A stretch of 64,000 nt of DNA from Stratiolaelaps scimitus (taxonomy: Eukaryota > Arthropoda > Arachnida > Mesostigmata > Laelapidae). Location of the stretch: positions 372,001 to 436,000 of the forward strand of contig JABWDB010000012.1 in NCBI GenBank assembly GCA_019614645.1. Direction: 5' to 3'. A model generated the notes under the pieces. The model worked only from the letters and a program-made list of their open reading frames with translations. It was not told where the DNA came from and searched no databases. Shown here piece after piece: positions 12,001 to 26,785 of the stretch. A program made the translations under genes and the position numbers. Every line of letters starts with the position of its first letter. Positions within the stretch are counted from its first letter, which is position 1.

Positions 12001-15000
12001 ACAATAGATGAGTGAAGTACATGAAATTGTTCGCCCCTGAAATCCAGTCGAACACGCGGGGCCCTGTGCGGACAGCTTTTCAACTCACGTGGTCTGTTTG
12101 TCTGAAGGAAAGATCTTTCTGGGAGATATAGACATATTATATGCCTAAGTTTACAGTACGTATAAGGCATGCAATAAGAACGCTATTTTTTGTTCGCTGC
12201 CTTCTTTGAGATCATACAGAGATATATACTACCTCGAAATAAGAGTAGGTCTACACACAGACAGCACAAGACAACAACTAACGTTCGAGTTGCATTGGCA
12301 GACCGTTCATTCATACGATTTTCATGTTTACATCCCTTCAACTCTGTCTGTCTCTTGGTCTGTTTGTCTGTCAGCGTGTGCGTATGTGTTTGTAGGGATA
12401 GGTCAGAGTTATTACGGTGAAGAAAAGAAAGAGATTTCATTCATGACTTATTGCTGCTATTTTATTCTCCGCATTACATATGTACATCGATCGACGACCA
12501 CCACCGCTCGCCTTTCGCTATCCGAATTATGGAGACGGTGATAGAGAGAGAGAGAGAGAGAGAGTGTTTTGCTGACACATACACATTTTTTTTTATCTCG
12601 CCGTGGCCTGAACCTGCCGTAGCGTGACTACGGGACAACAAGTGTTGTTGCAGTGGTACCATTATATAATAAAAAAAAGACCATAATTTCCATTGAGGTG
12701 ACCACCGTATGCGCACTGCATGATTCTGTTAGTTGGTTGGTTGGTAGAATGGATGAATGCAGTGTGGATACATGTATGTGTTTGTGTTTGTGTACAATAG
12801 CAGTACTACAGTCGCAGAGACACGGTAAACTGACCGCAGACGCTGTCGCAGCGTTATAAAGCATTCACCACTGCTGCTGTCACATACTTTTCTTCAAAAG
12901 AGATCGTCCGCCTATCTCTCTGTCTGCACTAAATCTGTCTGCAGCGCGATCAGCAACCGCCTATGGCCCCGCAGTCCCTTGGTCAAAACTTGCTGTCGTT
13001 CGTCGCGGCAGTTGCTGGTTATTGTTATTGTTCTCAATGGCACCGGCAATTCAGACGTCGACGATGGGGATCTGCCGGATACCGCCAATTCAACGTCGTC
13101 GCCTTTGTTGTTGTTGTTACTGTTACTGTTGTTCGAACACAAAAACGATGGAGCAAATGGAGACTAAGATGACAACGATAATGTTGTGGTTGTTGTTGAC
13201 ATTTTTGTTGATGATGAGCAGTGATGATGATTGTTACCGAAAAAAGCACACAAAGTAGTAGCCGCTACAGCAGCAAGGATAGAATAACAAATGAGAAATT
13301 GCTGAGGATTGAGAATAGCTATGGACCGATTCATCTCTCTCTCTTTCTTTTCCATCGATGCATCAAATGTAGTTTTATTTCTTATTGTTGATGTGGTTAC
13401 CGTCAACAGCGAGGCCAATTTTAATTCCCTCATTGGGAAAATACAAGACATATGCGACACGATTGTTTTGGGCATGACGGCGAGTAGCTACAGTTCTATT
13501 CTTAGTTGTCAACTGTGATGATTACATTTGTTGCCGATCTAATTAAAAAGTTCTTGGAGATATTTTAGGTTGATCGATTAACTATCAACTTAACTATCGA
13601 CTTCAACGATGTCGGTCTTCAGTGACCTGTTCGAATACCTATTCTAATCAATGATCGTTTGTGATCTTTTATTGAAACTCTTAAGTAACCTGTCTTTGCT
13701 TTGAAGTGCTTGCAGTGTCTTCCAATCGTTAGTACAAGGGAGATTGTTTTTCAAGTGGTCACTTAAAATACAGTGTACTATAATACCCATCAGGAAATTC
13801 AGAATACTCACTTACGTATGCAGTAATTATCTCAAACCCCACGTTCCATATAATACTACGCTCTTCTCCGACCCCAAACCCGTAGAAGCAATAGAGGAAA
13901 TTCACACTGCTACGCATCAGTACGTGCATAAGGTCCGGTTGGATGCGTACACCGCATCGCTGAAGTCCGCGCCGAAATCGAGTCGCAGACCAAAGAAGAT
14001 GGACCTTGCAATAATCATATCTTATTATGATTGCATTTTTGGGAAACATAATTTATAGCGAACGTGCCAAAATTATCCATAAACGGGCAAGCATTAAGGA
14101 CAGAAGAGAATGGACGATATGAACAACTACTACTAGTAGTGCTGCTGCTCCCGTCACTGGTACACCGTGAAATTGGGACGTGCAAATTCAAAGCTGCCCG
14201 CAACACAAAAATGGACAATTAACATTGTATCATAGCTTAGATGGATACGGAATGGGATGATTATATCCAAACGTGGGGAGTCTGTGGCGCTCTGTATGGC
14301 CGACACTCTATGGGCTCCAATGTACACATAAGCATGATACAACATTAGATCTAGCTAAATCAACGTTTGGCAATTGAGTTTTCTTTCAAGAGCTACGCCT
14401 ATTATTCGAGGTGTTTGATGTGATTATGAAAATAGCCTGATCAGCGTTCGGGTGCTGTTAAATTGGGCGTTCACCAAGTGGTGACCGAGAGCTATGCGAA
14501 TGCTTCATGAAACAAATATTTGTGCCTTGCAGGCCAAGCCCATTTTAATGACTGTTGCGTTTAGCTAACGAGTTGCTCTCTGCCAGACAGGAATCACGTT
14601 TTCTCCCTAGAACATTTAACATGTAAAGTTATTTTTGAGGGCTTACGGGAATGCATGATCCACATACGTGTTGGGCGGTTAATATCAACACAACTCTAGT
14701 GTGGTACTTACTTGTCTTACCGTTGGCTACTGGGTGGGGGCGTCAGATTCAGCAGAGCCGAACCTCAGTAGCTTCCCATTTCCAGCCTCTGCAACCTGAC
14801 TGTCTTGTGCCGATGAGTTTAATAATCTCGGTCTGGCTTTCTCTAATCTGTCCTTCGTTATACCATTAGGCCAGGCTACGACCGTATCCCAGCCCTCTAG
14901 AGAGCGAAGCATGATTCTCATCGGAGTAGGGGAGACCTCGCTGCAGCTCCATCGAACCCGATATTTTTTCTTCCTGCAGAGCAGTACATTCGTATAGCAT

Positions 15001-15081
15001 GTGTACAACGTCGACAAGTAAAGTTTGAAATCGCTCGTCGCCAACTTAAACAGCCTTCATTTCATTTCGTTACATTTTCAT
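9033..15081. other. Noncoding stretch with many simple repeats
   Basis: No recognised gene or RNA. It contains AAT units at about 10050-10077, (GA)n at 11132-11161 and 12543-12564, (GT)n at 11871-11890, and GTT/ACTGTT triplets at 13106-13133. An ORF at 13744-14058 (+) and one opposite it have somewhat protein-like composition but no known motif and no splice support, so I do not call them genes. Confidence 0.4.
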
Positions 15082-15082
15082 C

Positions 15083-15126
15083 ATATATATATTTATATAT
15101 ATATATATATAGATATATATATATAT

Positions 15127-15163
<37 letters not shown>

Positions 15164-15164
15164 G

Positions 15165-15195
<31 letters not shown>

Positions 15196-15219
15196 TATAT
15201 AGATATATATATATATATA
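15083..15219. repeat. Long interrupted (TA)n tract
   Basis: About 137 bases of alternating AT broken by single GA and CA steps (TAGATA, TACATA). It is the longest dinucleotide tract here and probably variable between individuals. Confidence 0.97.
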
Positions 15220-17784
15220 GTACAATATTGTGCACAAGGAAATATAGTTATAGATGACATGCCGCAATCGAAATTCTTGAGCTAAGCCGTAATGATCGCG
15301 TCAAATTTCATTAAATTCTTCACACAGTATATAATACTCGTCAGCGAGTGCACAGGCGATCGAAGTATTTCATTCTATCATAAACGTGTATTGTATATGC
15401 ATGGGTGCACCACTATTTTCGCGAGGGCCCAGCCGATTGATGGGTGTGAACACAGAAAAAACACGCAAATAAAATTAAGAGATAGAAAACCCAGCTGCCA
15501 TTCGTGCTGTTGCAATCATTATCAAGATAGTCATTATTGTTAGTTGTGATTACGATGCATCGTTGATGGCGGAACAACAGTCGAAGGGTGGCAGCAGCGG
15601 TCGACGAACAATGAGTTGTGGACAGCACCCCCTCACAAAATCATAATTCCCGTTAGATCCCACCGAAGCCACAACCGAGCTGATAGGTGAAGACAACAAC
15701 AACAACAACAACCGGCTGTTGCTGCTTCTGTTGCTGTTCGTACCGGATTTTCTGGTGTATTTTCATCGCATTTAAATTGCTCAGCTCTGTGTCCGTTTGG
15801 CACCACTATTTTAGTATAGTATCTCATAGTTCGTAAGTAAGGATTGTTCGGAAGATGCCGTTATCTCATGCGTTCCGCAACAGCTTATGCAGAAAACGTA
15901 GTTGAACTTGATCAGTTGTCGATTATTAACGTGTAATCAGTTTGCTTATTAAGTGCTTGCGCAGACGAACGACTTGTTTGTTGAATTTGATATTGTTTAG
16001 TAAGCGTTTGTCCTTTGCCTCTGATGAAATCAACTGGGATCTGTCGGTGTCAATGTATTTACCCTGATTGACAGTCGATGACAAGAGTAGATTCGCAGTT
16101 GCACTACAAAAGGCGGCTCCAAACGTTGTCTCTGCGTAACTGATAAAAACGTATAATACTTGTTGTACATCCCCGCTCTATTTTACCTTCAACCTACGAT
16201 TCCACTTGACCTAACCCTTTGTCAGTTTAGGGATAGCCAAATATATTGAGTCTTCGTATTTCGGAATCAATATGATAAATAAATCTGAATGTTTACTTTA
16301 ATCAAGGGCGTTCGTTGACTATGATTGACTGTGGCCGGTAACATGCTAATGTGTTTTACGGAGTTACTGAGTGAGAGTTTCACTTTTTACATTCATCAGT
16401 ACGTCTCCACAAAGCGCAAAGGTGGCTAATCACTCCCCCAGTAACTTAGGCGAGTCAAGTTATTTTCTGATGCCAGAATCTGTAGAGACGCATTCGAGGC
16501 CACCACCATCGTCCATACGAATCCCGCATGCTTAGCCGCCAATCTTTCTCAAATATCTCAACATTTACACGCAATTTTAAAAGCACATAGAGAACCGGGT
16601 GTGCGGGGTGTGGAATCTAATAATTCAATCGATACGAATCGATTTTCTTCTATGTCGTCGCCCCTCGTTGCCATCCCGAGTGGGCGGTTCCTGATTGGAC
16701 CGTCTCTTCTTCTTCTTGCGTTCTGTCTCTTCGCCGTCAATCGAATCGTATCGAACTCGAGAATCGTCAGCTCACGTTCAGCGTTGTTTTTTTTGGCACA
16801 CTCAATAAAATCAACCCAATTTGGATAAAATGGGACACACATATACACTTATCGAACACGGGCGTGGAGGGTTGGTTAGTCTTCACTCAGTTTGTCCATT
16901 AGAGTGGATAGATCAGATCGAGTCGATAAAGAGACACTTTTCTGGTTCCCAGAACCGCTTCCCCTCTAAATTTTAAGTCATTTCATGTAGATGTGTCCCC
17001 GCATATTTTACGTACCCAAAACATACAATATGGTAGATATGGCTACGCAGATATCTGCGATAGTGTGTATCGATCCTATAACGCGTGTACTAATACTTTT
17101 AATACTCATGTATGGTAATGCTTATAATAACAATGGTAAGAATGATAATAATATTAATAAGAAGTAGTGGAAAGCGAAGTCGCCCGCATCACGATGAATC
17201 CAGCGAGCAAGCTTCACCCCCGGGAAGTGTTTTTATGGACCATGTGTTTGTGATAATACGACAACGGCAATACCGTTCTTAGATCGTCAGCCAAATGAGT
17301 GTCGGTTGCCAGAAATCTTCGAGGATGCGCAGCATCGCAAGTGGCAGTGGCAAGGAACAGCAGCACGTTCATTGTATAATATAAATATACGCAGGGCGGC
17401 TTGGGTTCATTTCTTTGATTCACATGTCTTCTGATGTTAAAATGCGTTTCGCAGTTGTTCTGTTGGCAAGGCAATTGTGTTCGTCGGAGTGTGTCGCGAG
17501 CAGTCAATGGTCACTACATATAATGGTATGCTACAGCAAGTGGTAAACGGTATGAAGTTTGTAGAGTTTGGCAATCTGCCCCGAGAAGACAAAATCAACG
17601 CGTATAGTGTCACTGCGTGGGGTGATACACAACGTTTTAGCTGATCTGTAAAACTTCACTTTAATGGATACGTGCGCGCGTAAATGCGTGACGACGCAGA
17701 GTTTTGAGAGTCGAGTTGAGTATTGGCTGCCTGGCGACCTTACGGCTTATGACCCGAAAGTTGATTATTATTAAAATAGGTACA
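15220..17784. other. Noncoding stretch
   Basis: A (CAA)n run at 15691-15712 is followed at once by GTT/GCT triplets that could pair with it. Nothing else is recognised. Confidence 0.4.
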
Positions 17785-17785
17785 A

Positions 17786-17840
<55 letters not shown>

Positions 17841-17857
17841 GATGGAGAGAGAGAGAT
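17785..17857. repeat. Compound (TA)n(GA)n microsatellite
   Basis: A TA run (to about 17808) passes directly into about 50 bases of GA repeats with two small interruptions. Confidence 0.95.
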
Positions 17858-20800
17858 GAGTTATTATTGCTTTTATTAGACAAGCGGCCTCAAGTGAGTT
17901 CTGTGCAACAAAAGACCACTGAATGCCACTTCAACCACTACCATCGCCAGCATCATTCGGAAGAGGAACCATTTGTACATTACGACATGCACCTATACAT
18001 GTACATCATGTGCATTATATACAAAGTGAAAGCTGGCTATGTTGAGCATCGCATTGTATTGCTACATGTGTATTAGCATCGTAGTGCAGCTTAGCTATTA
18101 ATAATTCCGAAAGCGGTACACCTCAAAACCTTCGTGCTGTTAGTTACGTTCCATTTATTTTATTGTGCAATTAGCCGGAAAGACGATATTCGTCTTCATA
18201 AATTGTTGGCAGTTTGTTGTGACGTGTTTATTCTTTAATTTAAAGCAGAACTAGCAACTTAGAAACGTCGGCTTGGTACACATGTGAATTTACTATAATT
18301 CCTGAATACAGCACGCTGTTGTCAGACGCACACGACTCATCAGTGCATTTTAGCTCATTTTATCACGCTAAGAATATAATCAGTCCAGCTTGACATTATA
18401 GACAGGGCCGTTATTTATGTGTTCTGCGATATGAATACCTTCCTTTTACATTCTCATTTCTCTTGTTTTAATATTATCATAGGTTCATTCATCCTGTATT
18501 TGTTATAGTTATTTGTAGGCCTATGTGACTCTACTTATTATACTTAAATGCTTTTGCCATGCAACCGACTCGACCCACTTACACTATTCCTTCAATCTTA
18601 TATTCATTAAATTACTCCATTTTAAGCTGCTTCGTCTTCCGTTGCTAAGCTATAATACCCCCACAATGGTGGGTTTATACAATGAGTACAATTAGTAGCT
18701 TTCGTGTAAGACTTTCAACTGAATCATTAAACTTGGTTACTGTTAAAGGCCATCGTCGGGCCATGACGCCGATGCCAGAAAAAAATGCCGTCTGCGATAA
18801 CAACATGTGAAGTCTCTCAAGACGGGAGGTCAACCCTCGCAAGACAGAACACGAAATGAATACACAAATGACCAAAAAAAAATATGCGAATTGATGAAAA
18901 CAACCACCACCACCATCTCCACCTCTGATGCAGTCACCATCGCCACCTCCGCCCCTCACGTGCACAAAAACAGAACATTTGCGTCCGCCAGCCATCTCGA
19001 GCGGTGACACTGAAGTAGACCAGGTATGAATAGCAACTGTAGTAGCAGTGGAAGCAGCAGCAGCAGCAGTAGTAACAACAACGGCAGTTCAATCTGTTGT
19101 GCCTTGGTAGGTACTAGAGAAACGATTGTTACATTTCATTCGTATTGTCCATAGTTATAGCTACGGGAGCAACAGACGCTCCTCTGCTCTGTATGGTGGG
19201 TGTGTGCGTGTCTGTCTGCTGGTATTTCTAAAGTAGCAGCTGTAATCACCGCAGAAGTAGCATAGCAAATTCGGCAATGCTGTCGAACAGCAACAGCAGA
19301 TGCAGGTTGTTGCGCGCAAATGTTCTGACGGACTGATTGATTCGCTGATTGATGGATTGATTCGTTGATCGATTGTCTTCGCTTGTTTTCCAATTGTCGT
19401 CGATTCTGCTACCAGGTCGCCGGTTCTGTACCTATGTTCATTCTACTGTTCGATCGACTACAGCGGTAGTGCTGCCAGCAACAGCAGCAACAACAACAAT
19501 GACAACCCGAACCCACTGTAACAAGCAACGCTCTACCTAACATGGGGTATTAAACAGCAGGGGCGCGGTGGTGGTGTTGGTGGTTCAGAAAGTGACCCGA
19601 CCCATAGCTTCTGTCTGTCTGATAGTGTCTTCCGCCGCCTTTCTGCCACTGTGCCCTATCTATATATTATGTACACTTTGCTGCTGCTGCTACTGTTGCT
19701 GGTGGCACGCTCTTGTTTATGAGGCGCGGATTGTCTTTCTCTCCGTCATTGTTCAGCATGGCTACCATCCGTATCGTTCGGAACTCACAGGACGGGGCCA
19801 CCGAAACATCGCCGGCGGCTCTTCGATAGCGACATAACAGGTGGATGAACCGATGCAGAAGCTAGGACGAGTCAGATGCTGCTAACGCACCGGGACGAAT
19901 GAAATGAGTTGGGTGTCGCTCGATTTCGCTTCCTTTGGCTACTACCTGGCAGACTGTGTTTTCCTGTCAACGCGGGACGATAGCACAGCATTGATGCATG
20001 CTGATGGTAAGGGAACCAGAACAGTACTCCGTATCTCATAGATACCTCATTACTATCGAAAAAGTGGCAGTCATGTTAACGGCGTCTTTGATACGCGTCA
20101 CACACGGTGTGCACGGGAACATGGTCTTGTTGGGATGTCAAACATCAAAAGGAGACTGAAGGAGTTTCTGCTTGCAACGAAACCACTGATGATCTTTTGC
20201 TGGCTCACGCTTGCTACCGGATGCTGTGCCAATGGTATACCGTTAATAGAACGAAGTACCGAACATATTTGAGCACATCATCGATCTAAGTGAGTTCATT
20301 TTCTGTCCCCGCAGAAATAATACAATAGTAATCAATCGCAATAATAATAATAATAGTAGTACGATAATAATGACTGTTCCCATCGTAGGGTGATTTCTCT
20401 TGGCAGCCAGCTGTACATCTTCGCCTGAACTCACACTTATATCCAGCAACCATTGAAATCATTCGCAGGTATACACACACACACTCACAGACACACTCAG
20501 TCATTGGCGAAAGGTGATAGAGCTGCGTCGACAGGCAAACATGAGTGAATGTTGACTGTCTGTTTCGATTTGATCCGAACTGGATACCTCGGTATAGTAG
20601 TAGGTGGTATTTCGCAGACCGTGCCTTTTTACGGATGTTGCTGCTGTTGTTGTTTGCCGTTTTGTGAATATGATATTACATCTGTCACCTGCTATCATCT
20701 GCACCACACGTTATAATCCAATGTGATATTTTGTCTTCGTATGCTTCTCAATCGATTCAACAACAAATTTACCTACTTCCGTTTAGCAATGGATGGTGCA

Positions 20801-23800
20801 ATCGCTGATGGAGTGAAATATAGTCGCCATTTCTCTCCCCCCCCTCGACCGCCTATACAGGTGATGTACGATTGATGCGTGTTAAACCTATAGACAGACA
20901 TACTTGAGTAAGAAGTGCCATCATAATGGCTGGTGATTGCCACGCGCAGGTAAGTATAATAGAATACGTTGTCTGACTCCGCCTGCTTGGCTTTCTTTAT
21001 TTAGCTAGATTGCATCTATTTCCCTGATTAGCAGTGCTACTATTGCAGACGTATAACACAGACTGAGGTAACATCTCTGTAAGCATTCATTTAGTGCAAT
21101 GAACTGGAAACTGACACCGAGATAACGCCGTTGTCACTTTCATAAACATCATATATATATACACATTAGTTTTATAACGTATTCTTCACACCTTTTCTGA
21201 CTAAGTTTATTTGGCTTCTGGATTTATGCCGCATTCGTAATTTCTTTGAGGATTAATCCCCGATTGTACAATTAATGCCCTATTATGCAACCTTACTATT
21301 TCTATGGCATCATCAATGTTTTCCTAGTCTCTCTCGAGATGAAAGTCACCACATATCATCCATGATGATTGTGTAAAACCAAAACTGAAGATAGCATGTA
21401 TCTATTAAGCAGCAAAAATCTGTGCGAACAACGTCTTTGCGTGGCGTGCTCTTCATCTAGCCCGCGTAAATGCCTAGATATTGCTTAAGTTAGTCTTTGG
21501 TTGTGGTGTGAAATGAAGTTTGTCACTTGACCTCAACATACAATCACATGACGCTTTAAGTAGCAGTGCCCATCAAAAATAAGAATCTGTTCTCAAAATC
21601 ATCAACTCGGAAGATGAATATCGTTACAATTATTTTGAGTTATCGAGATCTCTTTCACGTATTGTGATGGTATGTAGTATTAATATGAATGAACTTTTGT
21701 TTTTCTTTTTCATGTATGTTAGCAGTACAGTGAAATAAACGTTATCATGGAAATGGCACAATTTTGGAGGTCGAAATAATGTCAGGATAACAGGCCGGAA
21801 TAACTGCCATAACGATTTACTGCAGTAGTAGTAGCAACAGCAGCAGCAGCAACAACAACAAAATGTATTGAACGTGGCCAACCTCGTAATTATCTTCATA
21901 ACTAAATACGATAACTAGGTCTCATTAATCTGGGGATTGTTTGCTGAAAACAGATGCGTTTGATCATTTAATTCAAATCATTCGATTCAAATTCAATCAA
22001 TTTGAATCATCCAATGAATCAAATTGCCGAACGACGTATCCACTATTGTGTGGCAAAATGTCTTTTGATGAAGATGTTTCACCCCGAATGATGCTATTCT
22101 TTCTCATTGTCCTTTATTCAACTTGACCTATCGAAGCCCTGTGTTTGAAAAGGGCATAGTCAGTGGCGTATCTATTTATTTATTTGTGTACTTAGTATCT
22201 CCACATGCTGAGCAGCTGGCAGCCGTTATTCAATTGACTGCATTTTCAGAACATTCCATCCAGAATCAATTGCAATTTCGCGCAGGTGATCTTCGAAAGG
22301 CGGAACAGAGTAATGCGCTGTCCAATTAGTCGTAGGACCAATCGAATATGGCACAGCGAATCAAATCGGTTCGGCTGTGGCCACGATACTCGGGGTGGGT
22401 GGCGTTCGGACGCGACTGTCCCGTCGACTGGTGAATCCGTTGTGCGAGTGAATCAGCGATCGAACCCACCACCGTTCTCATGATCATTTCGACCTTGGTC
22501 CTTCGATCTTCCAAGCGCTATTTATGTTGCTATCCATCGGAATATATTACGGAGCTTTCGAAGAAGAAGAACACCTTCTTTCCGTTGTATGACATATAAC
22601 ATTGTTTGCTCACGCAAGAGACATGCGACGGTAGCGCTTAAACGCTGAAGTGCTTTTAAGTCGTGCGTCGTTGCCGCCCTCATCGTCACAGCCGCCACTA
22701 TCTTTAAGGACGCAGGTCCTTAATGAACACAAATAACCACTCATCCACCCACATTGGTAGGTGAAAGCTACGACGTCAGTCGCCTGGGGTCATCAAACAA
22801 ATTCTGCCATTCTGAAGCCGTTTGCTGCTATCTGCGCAAGCTGTGTGTGATCATGACAGCTACTGGTGCTGTAGTTTCGAAAACCTATTAAGGCCTTCCT
22901 AGACGAAATGATTAAAGCTTACTGCGAGCCGAGTCGAGACGAGAAAAAATCCAGAAGTCATCATCTGATTGCATCTAGAAAATGACCTGACGTCGTTGGT
23001 CTGTTGGGTGGTTAGCTGACCGATCACGCTCCTCGCAGCTTCTACTAGGTGATCGAGGTAACGTAATATTATAGATAATCTCAGACGGTGTCAATCCCTT
23101 CTATTATAATGATTATGTTTGCTTACTATTATCGAAAGCAGCAAAAAAAAGACGAAATGCTATTGATAGGTTCAAACATAGAATTTCAAAGAGTGGTGAG
23201 AACGCCATGAATATTTGCGACGGTTCACGGCCGATGACGGTCACACATCCGTCCGGACGCATCTCCGTGCACCAACATTCTGCAGTAGCTATTTACCATT
23301 CCGTGAGTTTGCCACTCTTCAATTCCTCACAATTGGACAACTTCGAAATCGGATAGTAATCTAGTGAAATCTAAGAAATTGTGCGGCTGCCGTGAATTGT
23401 TGTTCTTTAGATATTATTGTTGTTGCTGCTGTTATTGTCGTTGTCTCTTTGTATGAAATTGGATCAATGTTTTAATTAGCCAAGTCTGTGCATGTCTTAT
23501 ATTCTACAATACTCCGCTGTGTAAATCATAGAACCCGTTCTAGAATCGCCGACCCATGCGGGCTCCCGAAAAAGATGAAAACGGAATACGTTTCACACTC
23601 ACCCAAGTCTCGCTGTGCGATTCACGGCAACCTATTATAATATTAGAGGTAAGACACTTGAACCGTGATCAGGTTCCATGTGTCACTTGGAACAAAAATA
23701 TCCGCCATCAAGACTCGTAGCATACAACTGTCCATATGCCCCGGTATATCTAAAGTTTACCTATTCATCCGCTGCTAGCAGTAGGAGGTAACCTGGGATT

Positions 23801-26744
23801 TTCGGAATGCTACTTCGGGGTTAGTGCTATAGGCCTAGACGATCTCTCTCTTTCTCTATCTCTCTCGCTTCATCCGCCAGGGACAAACGTTAGCTTTCTT
23901 CAACTGCGAACCTGCTAACTTTGGAAACAGATGAAGCTTGGCCCCGGGCTTGTGGCCGCCATTCTCCACAGCGCGACTACTAAATACAACAACGACGTCC
24001 TTTCACAACGACGCCGCCGCTCAACCACACACGGACACTCTCGTCCGGCAGTCGACCCTCTAGTCTTTAGTTGGAATAGGGACTCTGTAGAGCGCCACAG
24101 TGTTGACTGCATCAACCGAGCTGCGCGATCTCGGTGTTGAGTCCGCGTGTGAGTCCTTTGCCATATAACGCGTAGACAAAAATACAAGGGCGTATGGATA
24201 CTTCCCCCGTTGCTTCGTGGATGTCGGAAAGATGTAATAGATGGAGAAAGCAACGGGATGAAGATTGGAAACCGCCACCGCCACCACCGCCACGGCAGCA
24301 GCAGTCGCAGCGTGGACAATACATACATTCAACCTTCCCGATCTTGAGCTTTACATATGAAGCAAACGTGATAAGCGGGAACAGGTGAGATCAGATGAGA
24401 TGAGGCGACGCAGGCAATGTTCTGGCAGGCGACGCCTGCAGATCACCGAGAAAGTGCTGCAGGACACCGGTGGTTCATTCCGCCATAGACCAATGCCGTG
24501 TGCTGTCCACTGATACTACGGCCTTTTCGGCCTGATTTTGCCACGATCTCGTCTCGCGCTGTTGGTCCCCGGTTCGTTGTTGAGCGTTTGCCTCTTCGGG
24601 GTCTTGAACTTTCGGCTATGGAGCAGCAGCAGCAGCAGATAGTGAACGCTGCAACGAGAAAGATCAGCTCTCTGATAGTGGACATTTCCTTCCTATAATA
24701 AATAAAGTCAGATAAATGGCTGCTGCGTCGAACTGAACGGAGAAAAGGACAGAGGGAGGCTGGCAGCTCGGACCACCTGAATCTATCCAGCCCAAACAAT
24801 GGTAGAGCGCTTGCTCTGGTTAATATCGCACGAGATGCAAAGGTTAAATTCATAATCAGCTAAGCTTATAATTAAATATTGAGTGAGAGAGACGTGAGTC
24901 TGTTGAATGAGCGAATAAATAATGGTGTTTATTCTGCATTTGACATTGTCTTACAGAATCTAATTGACACGCTCATTGAGAACTTATATTAGATGTATAG
25001 TTATTTAGCTTCCATATAGTTCTTGTGCATAGTTAATGGCTTCTAAATTTTACGCCGTTTCTGATATCTGATTGTGCTGAGGTTTGAAGAAAAAACGACG
25101 ACATTTTTATCTCTACTGGACCCCTCCGTTCTTTTGTTATAGTGAAGGTCGACACTTGACCTTCGTGATTCCTGATAACCACAAGGTCGGATCCACAATC
25201 AACACTCAGCTGTCTGAATCCGTAAACTCGTCTCTGCATTCAATGTATCATTGATCAACCCAAAATGTGACAACATTGAAAATCTTTAATAAATATTATG
25301 CCATACTGACCTCTCTGATATATGTAGATGGCAAATACATTTCACAATATTATGCTATGCCTCCGATCTCCTCCCTCGAGGTGGGCTGTTTTTATATCGC
25401 TTTCAAGGCAGATTGTCATTCGATGGGGTTAAATGGAGAATCTATCTATCTTTCGGTGAGGGGTTTCGGGAATGCGTAATGCACATGTGTCACTCAGCCG
25501 TACTGAGTGACAGTGAAGTGTGGCACTCACAAATTCGCTAAACCCGGCTAATCTAGCATCATATTGGTGGGTGAACCTTTCCTCGGAATACTTCTTATGT
25601 TTCTCAAAAGAATTCATCTCAGAATATCGCAGATCGCCACTGAGCTAAGTCCCAACAAGTAGGGAGATCGGCTCACATTAAATAGACAGTTGCTGGGGTT
25701 TATATGATTGAAATCTATTGATTTTTCGACATATGTTTATCTTGACGGGATAGCGGCATTACTCATATTGGCGACAGATAGCAATGCTACGCATTCTGTG
25801 GTCTGGGCCAAAATGTAAGCGAGGTTTAGTGCTGTTTAGAGATACTGCAATTTTCGTGAGGTGCACACAGCTCAGAAAAGCTACGCAACCTCCCAGTGTT
25901 TATATCGAAACTCAATCTTATGGAGGATTCGGGTCTTTTTTAATATAATAATATACACGACGTCTGTGTGAAGAGCCTGATTCATTCAAAAAGATACCCA
26001 CACTATTGAGTTACATTTTGTTTTCACGCTTTTTGAACACCGCGTGTTGTCTCTACGACGGTTATTGCGACCTGTTTGAACGCTAAGGGATTGCTGAGAC
26101 TCTACGAGTGCTCTGTATAGTAAACTCCGTATTCGGTTTCGTTGGACATAGGCTAATATCAAAGACCTACGGGCAACCAGAGACAATTACCCAAAGGGTA
26201 AGTGAGCGCCCCAAACAGTTAACTTAAGCCCCAGAAGTCCTGAGCGATGGAGCGTCGATTAGAATATTTGCATAAATACTGCAGTTGAAATTACTTGTTG
26301 AAATTCTAGTGTCTATGTTGAAACGACTGTAAGAACACTTATTATGTTGCATTTTTAGCAATTAACAGTTGTGAGTCTGTGTTTTTAAGGGGGCTAAGTA
26401 TAGATAATAGATCACGTGTAAAGACACCAACGAAAGTACTGCTCAAATGGTATTAGCAGTTTCGGGTTAGCATTAAATTAACTTCTCTCTATTAATTATT
26501 TGGTGACGAAGGTAAATTTTTCCTAGAGCGGAATGTACAATTGCTAAAAATACGGAAGTCGTCGTCCTTGACATTTGAAGCGACGAAAAGCGTTAGTGAA
26601 TCATTTCCTTTTTCAATCACCCTCGAAAACAATTGGAGCCATCTGCTTTCTCCAGCTTGGCGGATTTCAAAGTACACCATTCTAAAAATTTCATACGTCT
26701 GCTCCCTTGAGATTTCGAATGAAGCCCTCCCCTTGTCCTGTTCG
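17858..26744. other. Noncoding stretch, CAG/CAA/GGT triplets
   Basis: No recognisable exon over almost 9 kb. Triplet tracts lie at 19039-19083 (AGT/CAG), 21823-21861 (AGT, CAG, CAA in succession), 24271-24310 (CCG/CCA then CAG) and 24621-24639 (CAG). An imperfect GATTGATTCG tandem lies at 19331-19375. At 21960-22030 the DNA is built of variants of ATTCAAAT. Long - strand ORFs at 23915-24328 and 24443-24853 are driven by base composition and lack motifs. Confidence 0.4.
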
Positions 26745-26785
26745 TACCATCTGCTTGATAGGAACGTCCTATCAAGCAGATGGTA
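26745..26785. repeat. Perfect inverted repeat, 19 bp arms, 3 nt loop
   Basis: The arm TACCATCTGCTTGATAGGA (26745-26763) is followed after ACG by its exact reverse complement (26767-26785). No terminator-like T run follows and no known element surrounds it. Confidence 0.97.

Noticed and set aside
14727..15044. 105-codon - strand ORF
   Set aside because: Protein-like in parts but no motif, no start context and no splice sites that decide in its favour.
15025..15285. ORFs rich in Ile-Tyr on both strands around 15.1 kb
   Set aside because: Pure translation of a TA microsatellite. The same applies at 4.26, 39.4, 47.5 and 57.7 kb.
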